DNA from: Pseudomonadota bacterium
GTDB lineage: Bacteria > Pseudomonadota > Gammaproteobacteria > Burkholderiales > Rhodocyclaceae
Length of the DNA: 64,000 nt
Direction of reading: 5' to 3'
Assembly: GCA_018241725.1 (NCBI GenBank)
Contig: JAFEDI010000031.1
Span: 62,001-126,000, forward strand
Shown: positions 16,536 to 25,179 of the stretch, piece by piece
How positions within the stretch are numbered: the first letter of the stretch is position 1
How the letters are laid out: each line of letters opens with the position of its first letter
Made by a program: the position numbers and the translations under genes
Notes under the pieces: generated by a model
Told to the model about the DNA's origin: nothing
The model's input: only the letters and a program-made list of their open reading frames with translations
The model's database searches: none

Positions 16536-17660
16536 TCAGACCTCGATGTTGTCGATGTAGGCCCGCAGCACAGCGTGGTACTGGGGGTCGTCGAGGAGGA
16601 AGGAGTCGTGCCCGGCCGGACAGTCGATCTCGGCGTAGCTGACCCGCCGGTCGCTGTGCATCAGCGCGTAGACGATCTCCCGGCTGCGCGACGGGGCGAA
16701 GCGCCAGTCTGTGCTGAAGGACACCACCAGGTAGTCGGCCTTGGCACGGCCGAGGGCGGCCACCAGGTCGCCGTCGTAGTCGAAGGCCGGATCGTAGTAG
16801 TCGAGGGCCTTGGTGGTCAGCAGGTAGGTGTTGGCGTCGAAGAAGCCGGCGAATTTGTCACCCTGATAGCGCAGGTAGGACTCGATCTCGAACTCCACGT
16901 CGTAGCTGAATACCGGCTTGTCGTGGCGCAGCGTGCGGCCGAATTTCTGGCCCATCGCGTCGTCCGACAGGTAGGTGATGTGGCCGATCATGCGCGCCAG
17001 CGCCAGGCCGCGGGCCGGCACCACGCCGTGCTCGTAGTAGTGGCCGCCGTGGAATTCCGGGTCTTTGAGGATGGCCTGGCGGGCCACTTCGTTGAAGGCG
17101 ATGTTCTGGGCGGTGAGCTTGGGAGCAGAGGCGATCACCAGTGCGTGGGCAACGCGCTCGGGGTATTGCAGCGTCCATGACAAGGCCTGCATGCCGCCGA
17201 GGCTGCCGCCGACTACCGCGGCGAAGCGTTCGATGCCGAGCTGGTCGGCCAGCCGCGCCTGGGCATCGACCCAGTCTTCGACGGTGACGAAGGGAAAGTC
17301 GGCGCCCCAGGGCTTGCCGGTGGCCGGGTTGGTGCTGTTGGGGCCGGAGCTGCCGTAACAGCCGCCGAGGTTGTTTACCCCGATCACGAAGAAGCGCCCG
17401 GTGTCGAGGGGCTTGCCGGGGCCGACTAGGTTGTCCCACCAGCCGACGGCGCCGCTGTCGGCGTCGATGCCGGCCACGTGGTGGGAGCCGGACAGCGCGT
17501 GGCAGACCAGCACCGCGTTGCTGCGCGCGGCGTTGAGGGTGCCATAGGTCTCGTAGACCAGGTCGTACTCGGCGAGGGCTCCGCCGCTCTTGAGGGGCAG
17601 GGGCGTGCTGAAGTGGGCCGTCTGCGGCACCACGATTCCGATGGATTGTTCTTGTGTCAT
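16536..17660 (-). CDS. metX: Homoserine O-acyltransferase MetX
   Basis: MetX acylates homoserine (acetyl- or succinyl-CoA) as the first committed step of methionine synthesis. The 374-aa alpha/beta-fold enzyme has the nucleophile in GGSLGGMQ (Ser153), the family signature [12 protein letters not shown], and C-terminal Asp and His of the triad ([23 protein letters not shown]). Because the MetX group with a MetW partner may use succinyl-CoA, the acyl donor is left open. It is first gene of metXW and lies behind a SAM-II-like riboswitch with terminator. Confidence 0.96.
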   Translation of the reverse strand: MTQEQSIGIVVPQTAHFSTPLPLKSGGALAEYDLVYETYGTLNAARSNAVLVCHALSGSHHVAGIDADSGAVGWWDNLVGPGKPLDTGRFFVIGVNNLGGCYGSSGPNSTNPATGKPWGADFPFVTVEDWVDAQARLADQLGIERFAAVVGGSLGGMQALSWTLQYPERVAHALVIASAPKLTAQNIAFNEVARQAILKDPEFHGGHYYEHGVVPARGLALARMIGHITYLSDDAMGQKFGRTLRHDKPVFSYDVEFEIESYLRYQGDKFAGFFDANTYLLTTKALDYYDPAFDYDGDLVAALGRAKADYLVVSFSTDWRFAPSRSREIVYALMHSDRRVSYAEIDCPAGHDSFLLDDPQYHAVLRAYIDNIEV

Positions 17661-17681
17661 CTCAGTTTCGTCCCGGAAACG

Positions 17682-17716
17682 AAAAACCCAGCCGGCGAAC
17701 GGTCGCGGACTGGGCT
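17682..17716 (-). terminator. Intrinsic terminator in the metX leader
   Basis: On the minus strand CCCAG (17714-17710 side) pairs with CTGGG (17691-17687 side), extended inward by CCG/CGG and CGA/TCG with single-base bulges, and followed by five T (17686-17682). It lies between the riboswitch core and metX, 22 bases before the start codon, so it can stop transcription when SAM is bound. Confidence 0.7.
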
Positions 17717-17717
17717 G

Positions 17718-17780
17718 CCGTCGCTTTAGCCGTACTTGTAAAGCGCCCGCAAGCTGAAGGATTCAAATCGGCGCTGTGGG
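17718..17780 (-). promoter_or_regulatory. SAM-II-like riboswitch upstream of metX
   Basis: The minus-strand leader carries the features of the SAM-II (metX-type) aptamer. These are a perfect 6-bp helix AGCGCC (17775-17770) with GGCGCT (17747-17742), the conserved GATTTGA directly after the 5' strand, a CUUG in the loop able to pair with CAAG downstream (pseudoknot), and the 3' GCTAAAG element (17730-17724). SAM-II binds S-adenosylmethionine and controls methionine genes. Identification is from memory of the motif, without covariance search. Confidence 0.8.
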
Positions 17781-17834
17781 GTACAGAGTAGCGCGATGGC
17801 CGCCGGCAAGTCAAACCTGCCGCCGGTCGTTGCG

Positions 17835-19556
17835 TCAAAGCTTTTCGACCGCCTCGCGGACCCGGTCCGGATCATCGAGCTTGAGCAGGCGCTGCACCTT
17901 GACCGTCAGGTCGGCGGCGTCGGCGCGCAGGATGGCTTGCTTGACCTCGAGGATCTGCGCCGGATGCATCGAGAACTGGCGCAGGCCCATGCCGATCAAG
18001 AGACGGGCACAATCCGGGTCACCAGCCATTTCGCCACACACCGACACCGGGATGCCGGCCTTCACGCCGGCCTGGATGGTCTGGTGGATCAGGCGCAGGA
18101 CTGCCGGGTGCAACGGGTTGTAGAGGTGGGCGACCGCCTCGTTGCCACGGTCGATGGCCAGCGTGTACTGGATCAGGTCATTGGTGCCGATGGACAGGAA
18201 CTGCAGGCGCTTGGTGAAGGCGCCCAGGCACAGGGCTGCAGCCGGCACCTCGATCATGCCGCCCACCGGCACTGCTTCGTCGAACTTGATCTTGCGTTCG
18301 CGCAGCTGGGTCTTGGCCTTTTCGAGCAGGATCAGGGTCTGGTCGATCTCGTTGCTGCTGGCCAGCATCGGGATCAGGATCTTCAGCTTGCCGAAATGGC
18401 TGGCCCGCAGCAGCGCGCGCAACTGGGTGAGGAACATCTTCGGTTCGGCCAGGCAGTAACGAATCGCCCGCAGGCCGAGGGCCGGGTTGTCCTCCGGCCG
18501 GGTGGCACCTTCGAGTTCCTTGTCGGCGCCCACGTCGAGGGTGCGTACGGTGACCTGCTTGCCGGCCATGGTCTTGACCACCGTCTTGTAGGCCTCGAAT
18601 TGCTCGTCCTCATCCGGCCAGGTGTCCCGGCTCATGAACAGGAATTCGGTGCGGAACAGGCCGACGCCGTCCGCTTCGACGTTCTTGGCCTGGGTCGCAT
18701 CGGGCGGCAGCTCGATGTTGGCGAGGATCTGTACTTCTTCGCCGTCGAGGGTGGCCGCGCGCATCGATTTGAGGCGCTTGAGTTTGGAGCGCTCCAGCTC
18801 CACTTCGGCCTTGCGCAGGCGGTATTCCTCGAGAACCCGTTCGTCCGGGTCGACGATGACGACGCCGCGGGTGCCGTCGATGATGATCAGCTCGTCGTCC
18901 TTGACCACGTGGCGGATGTGGCGCAGTGCCACCACCGCCGGGATCGACAGGCTGCGGGCAACGATGGCCGTGTGGCCGGTGGGGCCGCCCGCGTCGGTGA
19001 TGAAGCCGGCGACGGCGTGGTCCTTGAAGCCGATGGTGTCGGTGGGCGACAGGTCGTGGGCGACGACGATAGTGCCCAGCCCGTCCTTGCGCTTGGGAGG
19101 TAGGTGCCCCGGATGGCCGAGCAGGACCTTGACGACCCGCTCCACCACCTGCACCACGTCGGCCTTGCGCTCGCGCAGGTAGGCGTCCTCGATGGCCTCA
19201 AACTGTTCGACCAGCTGCTCCATCTGCTGGACCATCGCCCATTCGGCGTTGGCGCGGCGGGTGCGGATCAGGTTGGCGGCGGCGTCGACGAGCATCGGAT
19301 CCTGCAGGATCATGATGTGCATGCCGATGAAGGCATCGACCTCGGACGGTGCGGCGCCGGTGCTGGTCGAGGCTTTCAGGCCGACCAGTTCGGTCTTGAC
19401 GGTGGCGACCGCGGCGAGCAGGCGTGCCACCTCGGCCTCCACGTGCTTGGGCGCGATCGTGAAATGGGCGACTTCCAGCAGCGCATGGGACACCAGGTGG
19501 GCATGGCCGATGGCGATGCCCTGGGAGACGGCAAGTCCGTGGACGGTGAAGCTCAT
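17835..19556 (-). CDS. ptsI: Phosphoenolpyruvate-protein phosphotransferase (Enzyme I)
   Basis: Enzyme I takes phosphate from PEP and passes it to HPr. The 573-aa protein has the phospho-accepting His195 in GGPTGHTAIVARS, the PEP-binding segment GVGLFRTEFLFM, IGTNDLIQYTLA(I)DR, and the active-site Cys in VSVCGEMAGD. It is last of the EIIA-HPr-EI unit. No sugar-specific EIIB/EIIC gene is present, so this set probably serves regulation rather than sugar import, as in many betaproteobacteria. Confidence 0.97.
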   Translation of the reverse strand: MSFTVHGLAVSQGIAIGHAHLVSHALLEVAHFTIAPKHVEAEVARLLAAVATVKTELVGLKASTSTGAAPSEVDAFIGMHIMILQDPMLVDAAANLIRTRRANAEWAMVQQMEQLVEQFEAIEDAYLRERKADVVQVVERVVKVLLGHPGHLPPKRKDGLGTIVVAHDLSPTDTIGFKDHAVAGFITDAGGPTGHTAIVARSLSIPAVVALRHIRHVVKDDELIIIDGTRGVVIVDPDERVLEEYRLRKAEVELERSKLKRLKSMRAATLDGEEVQILANIELPPDATQAKNVEADGVGLFRTEFLFMSRDTWPDEDEQFEAYKTVVKTMAGKQVTVRTLDVGADKELEGATRPEDNPALGLRAIRYCLAEPKMFLTQLRALLRASHFGKLKILIPMLASSNEIDQTLILLEKAKTQLRERKIKFDEAVPVGGMIEVPAAALCLGAFTKRLQFLSIGTNDLIQYTLAIDRGNEAVAHLYNPLHPAVLRLIHQTIQAGVKAGIPVSVCGEMAGDPDCARLLIGMGLRQFSMHPAQILEVKQAILRADAADLTVKVQRLLKLDDPDRVREAVEKL

Positions 19557-19620
19557 CGCCGCCCCCGTGCGGCAGACTGAAGGCTGACCGGACGGGGGCT
19601 GAAGGGTGCGGAGCGGCGCG

Positions 19621-19890
19621 TCATTCGCCTTCCCCGAACTTGTCGGCGATGAGACCGAGGAGGGCGGACATGGCCTGGTCGGCGTCGCGCCCGTCGGTGT
19701 CGATGGTGATCGTGCAGCCCTTGGCTGCAGCCAGCATCATCACGCCCATGATGCTCTTGGCGTTGACACGCTTGCCGTTGCGTTCGAGCCAGACGTCGCT
19801 TTCATAGGCGCTGGCGGTCTGGGTCAGCTTCGCGGAGGCGCGGGCGTGGAGGCCCAGCTTGTTGATGATTTCGGCGTCCTGACGTGGCAT
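19621..19890 (-). CDS. ptsH: HPr phosphocarrier protein
   Basis: An 89-aa HPr with His15 in KLGLHARA (phosphorylated by Enzyme I) and Ser46 in AKSIMGVMML (site used by HPr kinase). The Ser46 context is conserved, so control by an HPr kinase encoded elsewhere is plausible. It sits between the EIIA and Enzyme I genes, all on the minus strand with short gaps. Confidence 0.96.
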   Translation of the reverse strand: MPRQDAEIINKLGLHARASAKLTQTASAYESDVWLERNGKRVNAKSIMGVMMLAAAKGCTITIDTDGRDADQAMSALLGLIADKFGEGE

Positions 19891-19950
19891 TTCTTTCTTC
19901 TTCCTCGATGTGGTTTTGGGCTCTTGTGTCGGGGCCTTCGGTTGCTATCT

Positions 19951-20334
19951 TTATTTCATATGCACGACGCCTTCACAGGCGCCGGCCACGGCCTTCTTGA
20001 CCAGAACTTCCATGTTGCGTTCCCGGTAGGTGATGGTCCGCAACAACATGGGCAGGTTGACGCCGGCCACCCCCTCGATGCGGCCCGGCTCAAGGAGCTT
20101 GGCCGCGGTGTTGGCGGGGGTGGCGCCGAGAATGTCGGTCAGGATCAATACCCCGTCTCCACTATCGACCATGTTCAGCAGGCGTCTGGCCAGCGGCAGG
20201 ACATCGAGCGGATCGTCCTGTCCTGACACGCCGAGTTGCAGCAATTGTGGCGGCCGGCGGTTCATGACGTGGCAGGCGCACTGGATGAGGGCTTCACCCA
20301 GGCTGCCATGGGTAATGATGAGGATTCCGATCAT
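19951..20334 (-). CDS. PTS EIIA component, mannose/fructose superfamily
   Basis: A 127-aa EIIA of the mannose-type family with the phospho-site His9 in IITHGSLG and the family's LTDILGATPAN and VNLPMLLR segments. It is a single-domain protein without EIIB. With HPr and Enzyme I it forms a partial PTS whose output is not known from sequence. Known parallels are regulatory PTS branches of betaproteobacteria located near glutathione genes, as here. Confidence 0.93.
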   Translation of the reverse strand: MIGILIITHGSLGEALIQCACHVMNRRPPQLLQLGVSGQDDPLDVLPLARRLLNMVDSGDGVLILTDILGATPANTAAKLLEPGRIEGVAGVNLPMLLRTITYRERNMEVLVKKAVAGACEGVVHMK

Positions 20335-20356
20335 TCAGGCCATTCTATCCGATGGG

Positions 20357-20441
20357 GTCCGCCGGGCAAGACGGAATCCCTGAAGGCTGCTGCAGATGGG
20401 GGCCGCTGGCAAGTACGAATCCGTGAAAGGCTGCGTCAGAT
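20357..20441. repeat. Imperfect 41-bp tandem repeat between apbE and the EIIA gene
   Basis: Two copies, 20357-20397 and 20401-20441, agree at roughly 34 of 41 aligned positions with small gaps; both share CAAG-x-ACG, GAATCC, GGCTGC and CAGAT. They fill most of the 121-base space upstream of the EIIA gene. They could be a duplicated regulator site or decayed duplication. Confidence 0.6.
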
Positions 20442-20455
20442 CAAAGAAGCGGGGC

Positions 20456-21508
20456 TCAGTCGACGATCCGCGCCGGTTTGATCTTGTCGCCGTACTGAAG
20501 GCGGTCGTTGAGGGCGCGGGTGACTTCCACCTTGCCATCGGCATCCACCCGCAGCGCGTGGTCGATGCCGAAGCGTCTGGCGTATTCGCGCCAGCGATCG
20601 CCGCCGAGATAGACCGGCTTGCTCGCAGCGTCGGACAGTGTGCCGGCATTGGGGCGGGGGGTGACGAGGATGGTGACGGCCTGGGTGCCGCGGGCCGGCA
20701 TGCCGGTACGCGGGTCGAGCAGGTGGCAGTAGCGTACGCCGTCCAGTTCGAAGAAGCGCTGGTAGTCGCCGGAGGTGCCAATGGCTTCGCCGTCGCGTAG
20801 CGGCAGGGAGGCCAGCGGGCGCGGTTCGCGAGGATGCTGGATGCCGACCCGCCAGGGCTGGTCGCCCTTGCTGCCGAGGGCCAGAACGTTGCCGCCGATG
20901 TTGATGAGGGCGTTATTGACGCCGTGGGCTTTCAGGATCGCGGCGGCCCGGTCGAGCGCGTAGCCTTTGCCGTAGCCGCCCAGGTCGAGCTGCACGGCCG
21001 GGTTGCGGCTGCTGACCTTGTTGTCGACGATGGTCAGGTCGGCCATCTGCGGATGGGCCTTGGTGATGGCTGCAAGCTTGGCTGGATCGGGATGGGTCGG
21101 TACGAAGGTGTCGGTGTGGAAGCCCCACAGGGCGATCAGCTCGCCGAGGGCTGGGTCGAAGAGTTCGTCGCCCTTAGCGGCGATGGCCTTGGCATCGCTG
21201 AGCATGGCGGCCAGCTCGGGCGATACCGGGATGTCCTGCTGGCCGGCGGCGATGGCGCTGTTGAGGGCGGTGAGTTCGGATGGCTCCCACGCGTGGTAGG
21301 CCCGGTGCAGGCGGTCGAACTCGCGCAATACCTCGCTAACAGCCGCACGGGAATGCTCTTCGGACGCATCCCAGGTCAGGACCTCGACGCGGGTGCCGAA
21401 GACGTAGGATTCCTGCTGGTGGATGCGCTCCCGGCTGCAGCCGGCCAGGAGGCCGGCGGTGCAGGCGAGGACTGCAAACCAGCCGGCGATACGTCGTTTC
21501 ACGCGCAT
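20456..21508 (-). CDS. apbE: FAD:protein FMN transferase ApbE (lipoprotein)
   Basis: ApbE attaches FMN to threonines of periplasm-facing flavoproteins such as Nqr/Rnf subunits. This 350-aa protein has a lipoprotein signal with lipobox LLAGC (Cys near residue 23). It also has the family blocks QLDLGGYGKGYALDRA, LINIGGNV, GTSGDYQRFF and CHLLDPRTGMPA. The metal-binding motif usually DALST reads DAASK, so the Thr ligand is replaced by Lys. The ATG at 21508 follows GGAGG and overlaps the end of gshB by 10 bases. A much longer frame to 22312 is a shadow of gshB. Confidence 0.9.
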   Translation of the reverse strand: MRVKRRIAGWFAVLACTAGLLAGCSRERIHQQESYVFGTRVEVLTWDASEEHSRAAVSEVLREFDRLHRAYHAWEPSELTALNSAIAAGQQDIPVSPELAAMLSDAKAIAAKGDELFDPALGELIALWGFHTDTFVPTHPDPAKLAAITKAHPQMADLTIVDNKVSSRNPAVQLDLGGYGKGYALDRAAAILKAHGVNNALINIGGNVLALGSKGDQPWRVGIQHPREPRPLASLPLRDGEAIGTSGDYQRFFELDGVRYCHLLDPRTGMPARGTQAVTILVTPRPNAGTLSDAASKPVYLGGDRWREYARRFGIDHALRVDADGKVEVTRALNDRLQYGDKIKPARIVD

Positions 21509-22440
21509 GCGGCCTCCAGGGCGTCGATGACTGCGCCGGACACGTCGAAGCCCATCTGGGCTGTGATCTCGACCATGCAGGTGGGGCTGGTGACGTTGAT
21601 CTCGGTGAGGCGGTCGCCGATCACGTCGAGGCCGACGATGAGCAGCCCGCGCGCCCACAGGATGGGGGCCAAGTATTCGGCGATGGCGCGCTCGCCGTCG
21701 GTCAGTGGCATGGCCACACCGCGCCCGCCGGCGGCCAGGTTGCCACGGGTCTCGCCGGCCTTGGGGATGCGGGCGAGGGAATACGGGATGACCTTGCCGC
21801 CGATGATCAGCACCCGCTTGTCGCCGCCGGAGATGGCCGGCAGGTAAGCCTGTGCCATGATCGTGCGGCGCTCCTCCTGGGTGAGGGTCTCGATGATCAC
21901 GTTGCGGTTGGGGTCGTCGGCGCGCACGCGGAAGATCTGGCTGCCGCCCATGCCGTCGAGGGGCTTGAGGATGGTGTCGCCATGGGCGTCGATGAAGGCA
22001 TTGACGTCGGCTGCGGCGCGGGCCACGCGGGTCGGTGGGATGAACTGGGGAAATTCGAGGATCGCCAGCTTTTCGGAGTGGTCGCGGATCGACTCCGGGT
22101 TGTTGAAGATCCGTGCGCCGGCCTTGGCGGCGCTCTCGAGCAACCAGGTGGCAGTGACGTACTCGAAGTCGAAGGGCGGGTCCTGACGCATCAGTACCGC
22201 ATCGTAGGCGGTGAGGGGCAGGCTCTCTTCGGCGCCCGCCACGTACCAGGCATCGTCGTCGTCGGTGAGCGTCAGGGCCAGTGCGCGGGCGCTGACGGTA
22301 CCGGCTTCCCATACCAGGTGTTCGCGCTGGATGGCGTGGACTTGGTGGCCGCGGCGGGCGGCAGCGCGCATCATGGCGATGCTGGAGTCCTTGTAGGCCT
22401 TGAGCTTGTCGAGGGGGTCGAGGATGAAGGCGAATTTCAT
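21499..22440 (-). CDS. gshB: Glutathione synthetase GshB
   Basis: An ATP-grasp enzyme of 313 aa that adds glycine to gamma-glutamylcysteine. Hallmarks are the N-terminal MKFAFILDPLD, VLMRQDPPFD, the ATP-grasp lysine in TILKPLDGMGG, and the C-terminal GLDVIGD.LTEINVTSPT that holds the metal ligands. It follows gshA after 39 bases and overlaps apbE, so gshA-gshB-apbE is one transcription unit. Confidence 0.97.
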   Translation of the reverse strand: MKFAFILDPLDKLKAYKDSSIAMMRAAARRGHQVHAIQREHLVWEAGTVSARALALTLTDDDDAWYVAGAEESLPLTAYDAVLMRQDPPFDFEYVTATWLLESAAKAGARIFNNPESIRDHSEKLAILEFPQFIPPTRVARAAADVNAFIDAHGDTILKPLDGMGGSQIFRVRADDPNRNVIIETLTQEERRTIMAQAYLPAISGGDKRVLIIGGKVIPYSLARIPKAGETRGNLAAGGRGVAMPLTDGERAIAEYLAPILWARGLLIVGLDVIGDRLTEINVTSPTCMVEITAQMGFDVSGAVIDALEAACA

Positions 22441-22479
22441 GGTCGTGTCGGTATTGGCGGTGTGTTCTTGTCGGGGGGC

Positions 22480-23778
22480 TCAGGCCGCTTCTGCGGCCAG
22501 GACGGCGGGTTCGGTGGCTTCGATCTCGAGGGCTGCGGCGAGCAGGGCCAGGCGGGCCACCACGCCGTAGGCGTAGAAGCGGTTAGGCGGGGCGTCCGGC
22601 CCCAGGCTGCAGTCGGGCAGGCTGCAGGGGGCCTCGAAGGCCAGGTGTTCGAACTGCATGCCGGGGGCGTTGAGGTTCTCGTCGCGGCCGCGTTGGCCAT
22701 GCACCCGGTAGAAGCCGCCTACCACGTAGTGGTCCACCATGTAGACCACCGGTTCGGCAACGGCGTTGTGGACGGTTTCGACGGTGGGCACGCCTTCCTG
22801 GATGATCACGTCGTGGACTGCCAGGCCTTCCTTGACGACGCTCATCTTGTTGCGCTGCTTGCGGTTGAGGCCGATCAGCTCGGCGGCGTTCCTGACCGTC
22901 ATGACGCCCATGCCGTAGGTGCCGGCGTCAGCCTTGACGATCACGAAGGGCTCCTCGCCGATCCCGTATTCCCTGTACCTGGCGCGGATGCCATCGAGCA
23001 TCGTGGCGACCTTGTCGGCGAGTTCCTGCTCGCCGCTGCGGGTGTGGAAGTCCAGTCCGCTGCAGCGGTCCCAAGCCGGGTTGATGCGCCACGGGTCGAT
23101 GCCGATGGCTGCACTGAAATCCCCCGCGACACGGTCGTAGGCGACGGCGTGGTTGGACTTGCGGCGGGTGTGCCAGCCGGCATGCAGTGGGGGGATCACC
23201 CACTGGTCGTGGAGGCTTTCGAGCTGGGCGGGGATACCCGCCGACAGGTCGTTGTTGAGCAGCACCGCGCAGGGGTCGAAGTCCTTCAGGCCGAGGCGGC
23301 TGCCGTGGCGTTCCAGGGGTTCTAGGGTAAGGCTGGCGCCGTTGGGCAGCTCGACCACGGTGGGGGCGGTGATCTCCGGCAGCAGGCTGCCGAGGCGCAC
23401 CTCCAGGCCGGTGAGGCGCAGGATGGACACAAGCTTGGCAACGTTCTGCAGGTAGAACTGGTTGCGGGTGTGGTTTTCCGGGATCAGCAGGATCGACCGG
23501 GCGTCGATGCAGATGCGCTCGATGGCGGCCTGGGCGGCCTGCACGCAGAGGGGCAGGAAGGCATCGTGGAGATTGTTGAAGCCGCCGGGAAACAGGTTGA
23601 GGTCTACCGGGGCCAGCTTGAAGCCGGCGTTGCGCAGGTCGGTGGAGCCGTAGAAGGGCGGCAGGTGCTCCTGCCACCGGGCGCGCATCCAGCGCTCGAT
23701 GGCGCAGGCGTTGTCGAGGAAGTGTCGCTCCAGCTCCAGCAGCGGGCCGGTGAGGGCGGTGGTGAGATGGGGAACCAT
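22480..23778 (-). CDS. gshA: Glutamate-cysteine ligase GshA (proteobacterial short form)
   Basis: A 432-aa glutamate-cysteine ligase of the form found in beta- and some gammaproteobacteria (not E. coli-like), catalysing the first step of glutathione synthesis. Characteristic segments are FYGSTDLRNAGFKLAPVD, NLFPGGFNNL, ENHTRNQFYL, and FVIVKADAGTYGMGV, which resembles an ATP-grasp lysine region. The ATG at 23778, preceded by GAGG, is preferred to the upstream ATG at 23862. First gene of gshA-gshB-apbE. Confidence 0.93.
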   Translation of the reverse strand: MVPHLTTALTGPLLELERHFLDNACAIERWMRARWQEHLPPFYGSTDLRNAGFKLAPVDLNLFPGGFNNLHDAFLPLCVQAAQAAIERICIDARSILLIPENHTRNQFYLQNVAKLVSILRLTGLEVRLGSLLPEITAPTVVELPNGASLTLEPLERHGSRLGLKDFDPCAVLLNNDLSAGIPAQLESLHDQWVIPPLHAGWHTRRKSNHAVAYDRVAGDFSAAIGIDPWRINPAWDRCSGLDFHTRSGEQELADKVATMLDGIRARYREYGIGEEPFVIVKADAGTYGMGVMTVRNAAELIGLNRKQRNKMSVVKEGLAVHDVIIQEGVPTVETVHNAVAEPVVYMVDHYVVGGFYRVHGQRGRDENLNAPGMQFEHLAFEAPCSLPDCSLGPDAPPNRFYAYGVVARLALLAAALEIEATEPAVLAAEAA

Positions 23779-23876
23779 GGGGCCTCGCGGACTGTTCTCA
23801 GGGGGGCGATGCGTCGGGGATGTGACGGATGCACGTGCGTCGTCGACCTGCGTGGCCCGCATTTGTTCGCCCGATG

Positions 23877-25172
23877 TTACACCATCGACTCCAGCGGCTC
23901 CGGCGGGGGGACTTCGGCCACAGGGGGCAGGAATACCCGGAAACTGTCGGGCAGCGGTGCGTTTTCGAGGCTGCGCTGGGAGAACAGGTAGCGACCGTCA
24001 CAGACGAAGCCCAGGTCGGTCCAGTCCACGCTGTTGAGGGCGTCGCGGAAGGCGGCCAGATCAGCGTCCTTATGCAGCGGAAAGATACCGAGGATCGCAC
24101 CGTCGAAGTTATTGCAGGAGTGCAGGAAGAACGGGTTCGGTTGTCGCGTCTTGGTGTTGACGTAGATCCGCGGTGCGCTGGTTTGCGGGTAGCCGCGCCC
24201 CCACTGCCACCAGTTGCTCTCGTCGAAGGGCCGGATGCGCCGGGCGAGCAGGCGTTCCCGGTGTGGCAGCAGTACGCCGGGCGCGTCGGAGCCGGGTTCG
24301 CACCAGATCATGCGGCGGGTCTCGCCGCTGCGCGCAGTGCGGGAATTGACGAAGTCCCGCGTGCCGGCGGTGTCGCTGACGTAGATATCGTCAGCCCCTG
24401 ACACCGCGCCGACCTTTACACTGGCCACGTCGGCCAGACTGAGGGGGTATTCGCCGCGGGAGAACAGCAGGTGGCCGGCGCATTCGAAGAAGTGGCGGGC
24501 CTGCCAGGGCGGCTGTTCGAGGCTGCGGGCAAGATCGTCGCTCTGGCCGATCTGCGCCCAGGCGGTGCGGTGCGACAGGTTGCCGAGTTCGTAGCGCCAG
24601 ATCAGACAGTTGGGCACCGCGCCGGAAAACACGCGGGCGTCGCCCAGGTCGATGGCGTGGGTGATCGTGCCGTGCTCGAACAACCAGCGGTTGAGCGGGC
24701 GGGCGCTGGTGGCCTTGAGAAAGTCGCGCGGCGTGATGAAGATCAGCTCGCCGCCCGGCTGCAGGTGGCGCAGGCACTTCTCGATGAAGAACAGATAAAG
24801 GTTGCTGCGTCCGTCGAGGCCGTCCTGGCGCAGCAGGGCCCGGGTGTTCCTGCCGATATCCTGGTAGCGCACGTAGGGCGGGTTGCCGATCACAGTCTCG
24901 AACTTCTCGCTCTCTGGATAGGCGAAGAAGTCCTCGTTGCGTGCGCCGGCAGGGCACTGGCGGGGGTCGAACTCGATCCCCACCGCATTGTGCAGATGGC
25001 GCAGGAAGGCGCCGTCGCCGCAGGAGGGCTCCAGCACGCGGCCGGCGTTCTGGCGCAGGCGCAGCATGGCGCGCACGACCTTGTCGGGCGTGAATACCTG
25101 GCCGAGGGCCTCGGGGGTCGGCAGGTCGGCGACGGTCGGAGTCAGGGGCTTGGGGCCGGGCTTGGCAGGCAC
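23877..25172 (-). CDS. Orphan N6-adenine-type DNA methyltransferase
   Basis: A 431-aa gamma-class (TaqI-like) amino-methyltransferase. It has motif X-like GQVFTPDKVVRAM at the N-terminus, SAM-binding VLEPSCGDGAFL (~45-56) and the catalytic NPPY in VIGNPPYVRYQD (~95). The C-terminal ~200 residues form a target-recognition region with no close motif. No restriction endonuclease is adjacent. The gene begins 7 bases after hemW, so it is co-transcribed with the kinase-rph-rdgB-hemW genes. NPPY is also found in RNA and protein methylases, so DNA as target is likely but not proven. Confidence 0.82.
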   Translation of the reverse strand: MPAKPGPKPLTPTVADLPTPEALGQVFTPDKVVRAMLRLRQNAGRVLEPSCGDGAFLRHLHNAVGIEFDPRQCPAGARNEDFFAYPESEKFETVIGNPPYVRYQDIGRNTRALLRQDGLDGRSNLYLFFIEKCLRHLQPGGELIFITPRDFLKATSARPLNRWLFEHGTITHAIDLGDARVFSGAVPNCLIWRYELGNLSHRTAWAQIGQSDDLARSLEQPPWQARHFFECAGHLLFSRGEYPLSLADVASVKVGAVSGADDIYVSDTAGTRDFVNSRTARSGETRRMIWCEPGSDAPGVLLPHRERLLARRIRPFDESNWWQWGRGYPQTSAPRIYVNTKTRQPNPFFLHSCNNFDGAILGIFPLHKDADLAAFRDALNSVDWTDLGFVCDGRYLFSQRSLENAPLPDSFRVFLPPVAEVPPPEPLESMV

Positions 25173-25179
25173 GGGCGGC

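Noticed and set aside
20456-22312. 618-codon extension of apbE through gshB
   Set aside because: The upstream part is a shadow of gshB; the lipoprotein signal and GGAGG fix the start at 21508.
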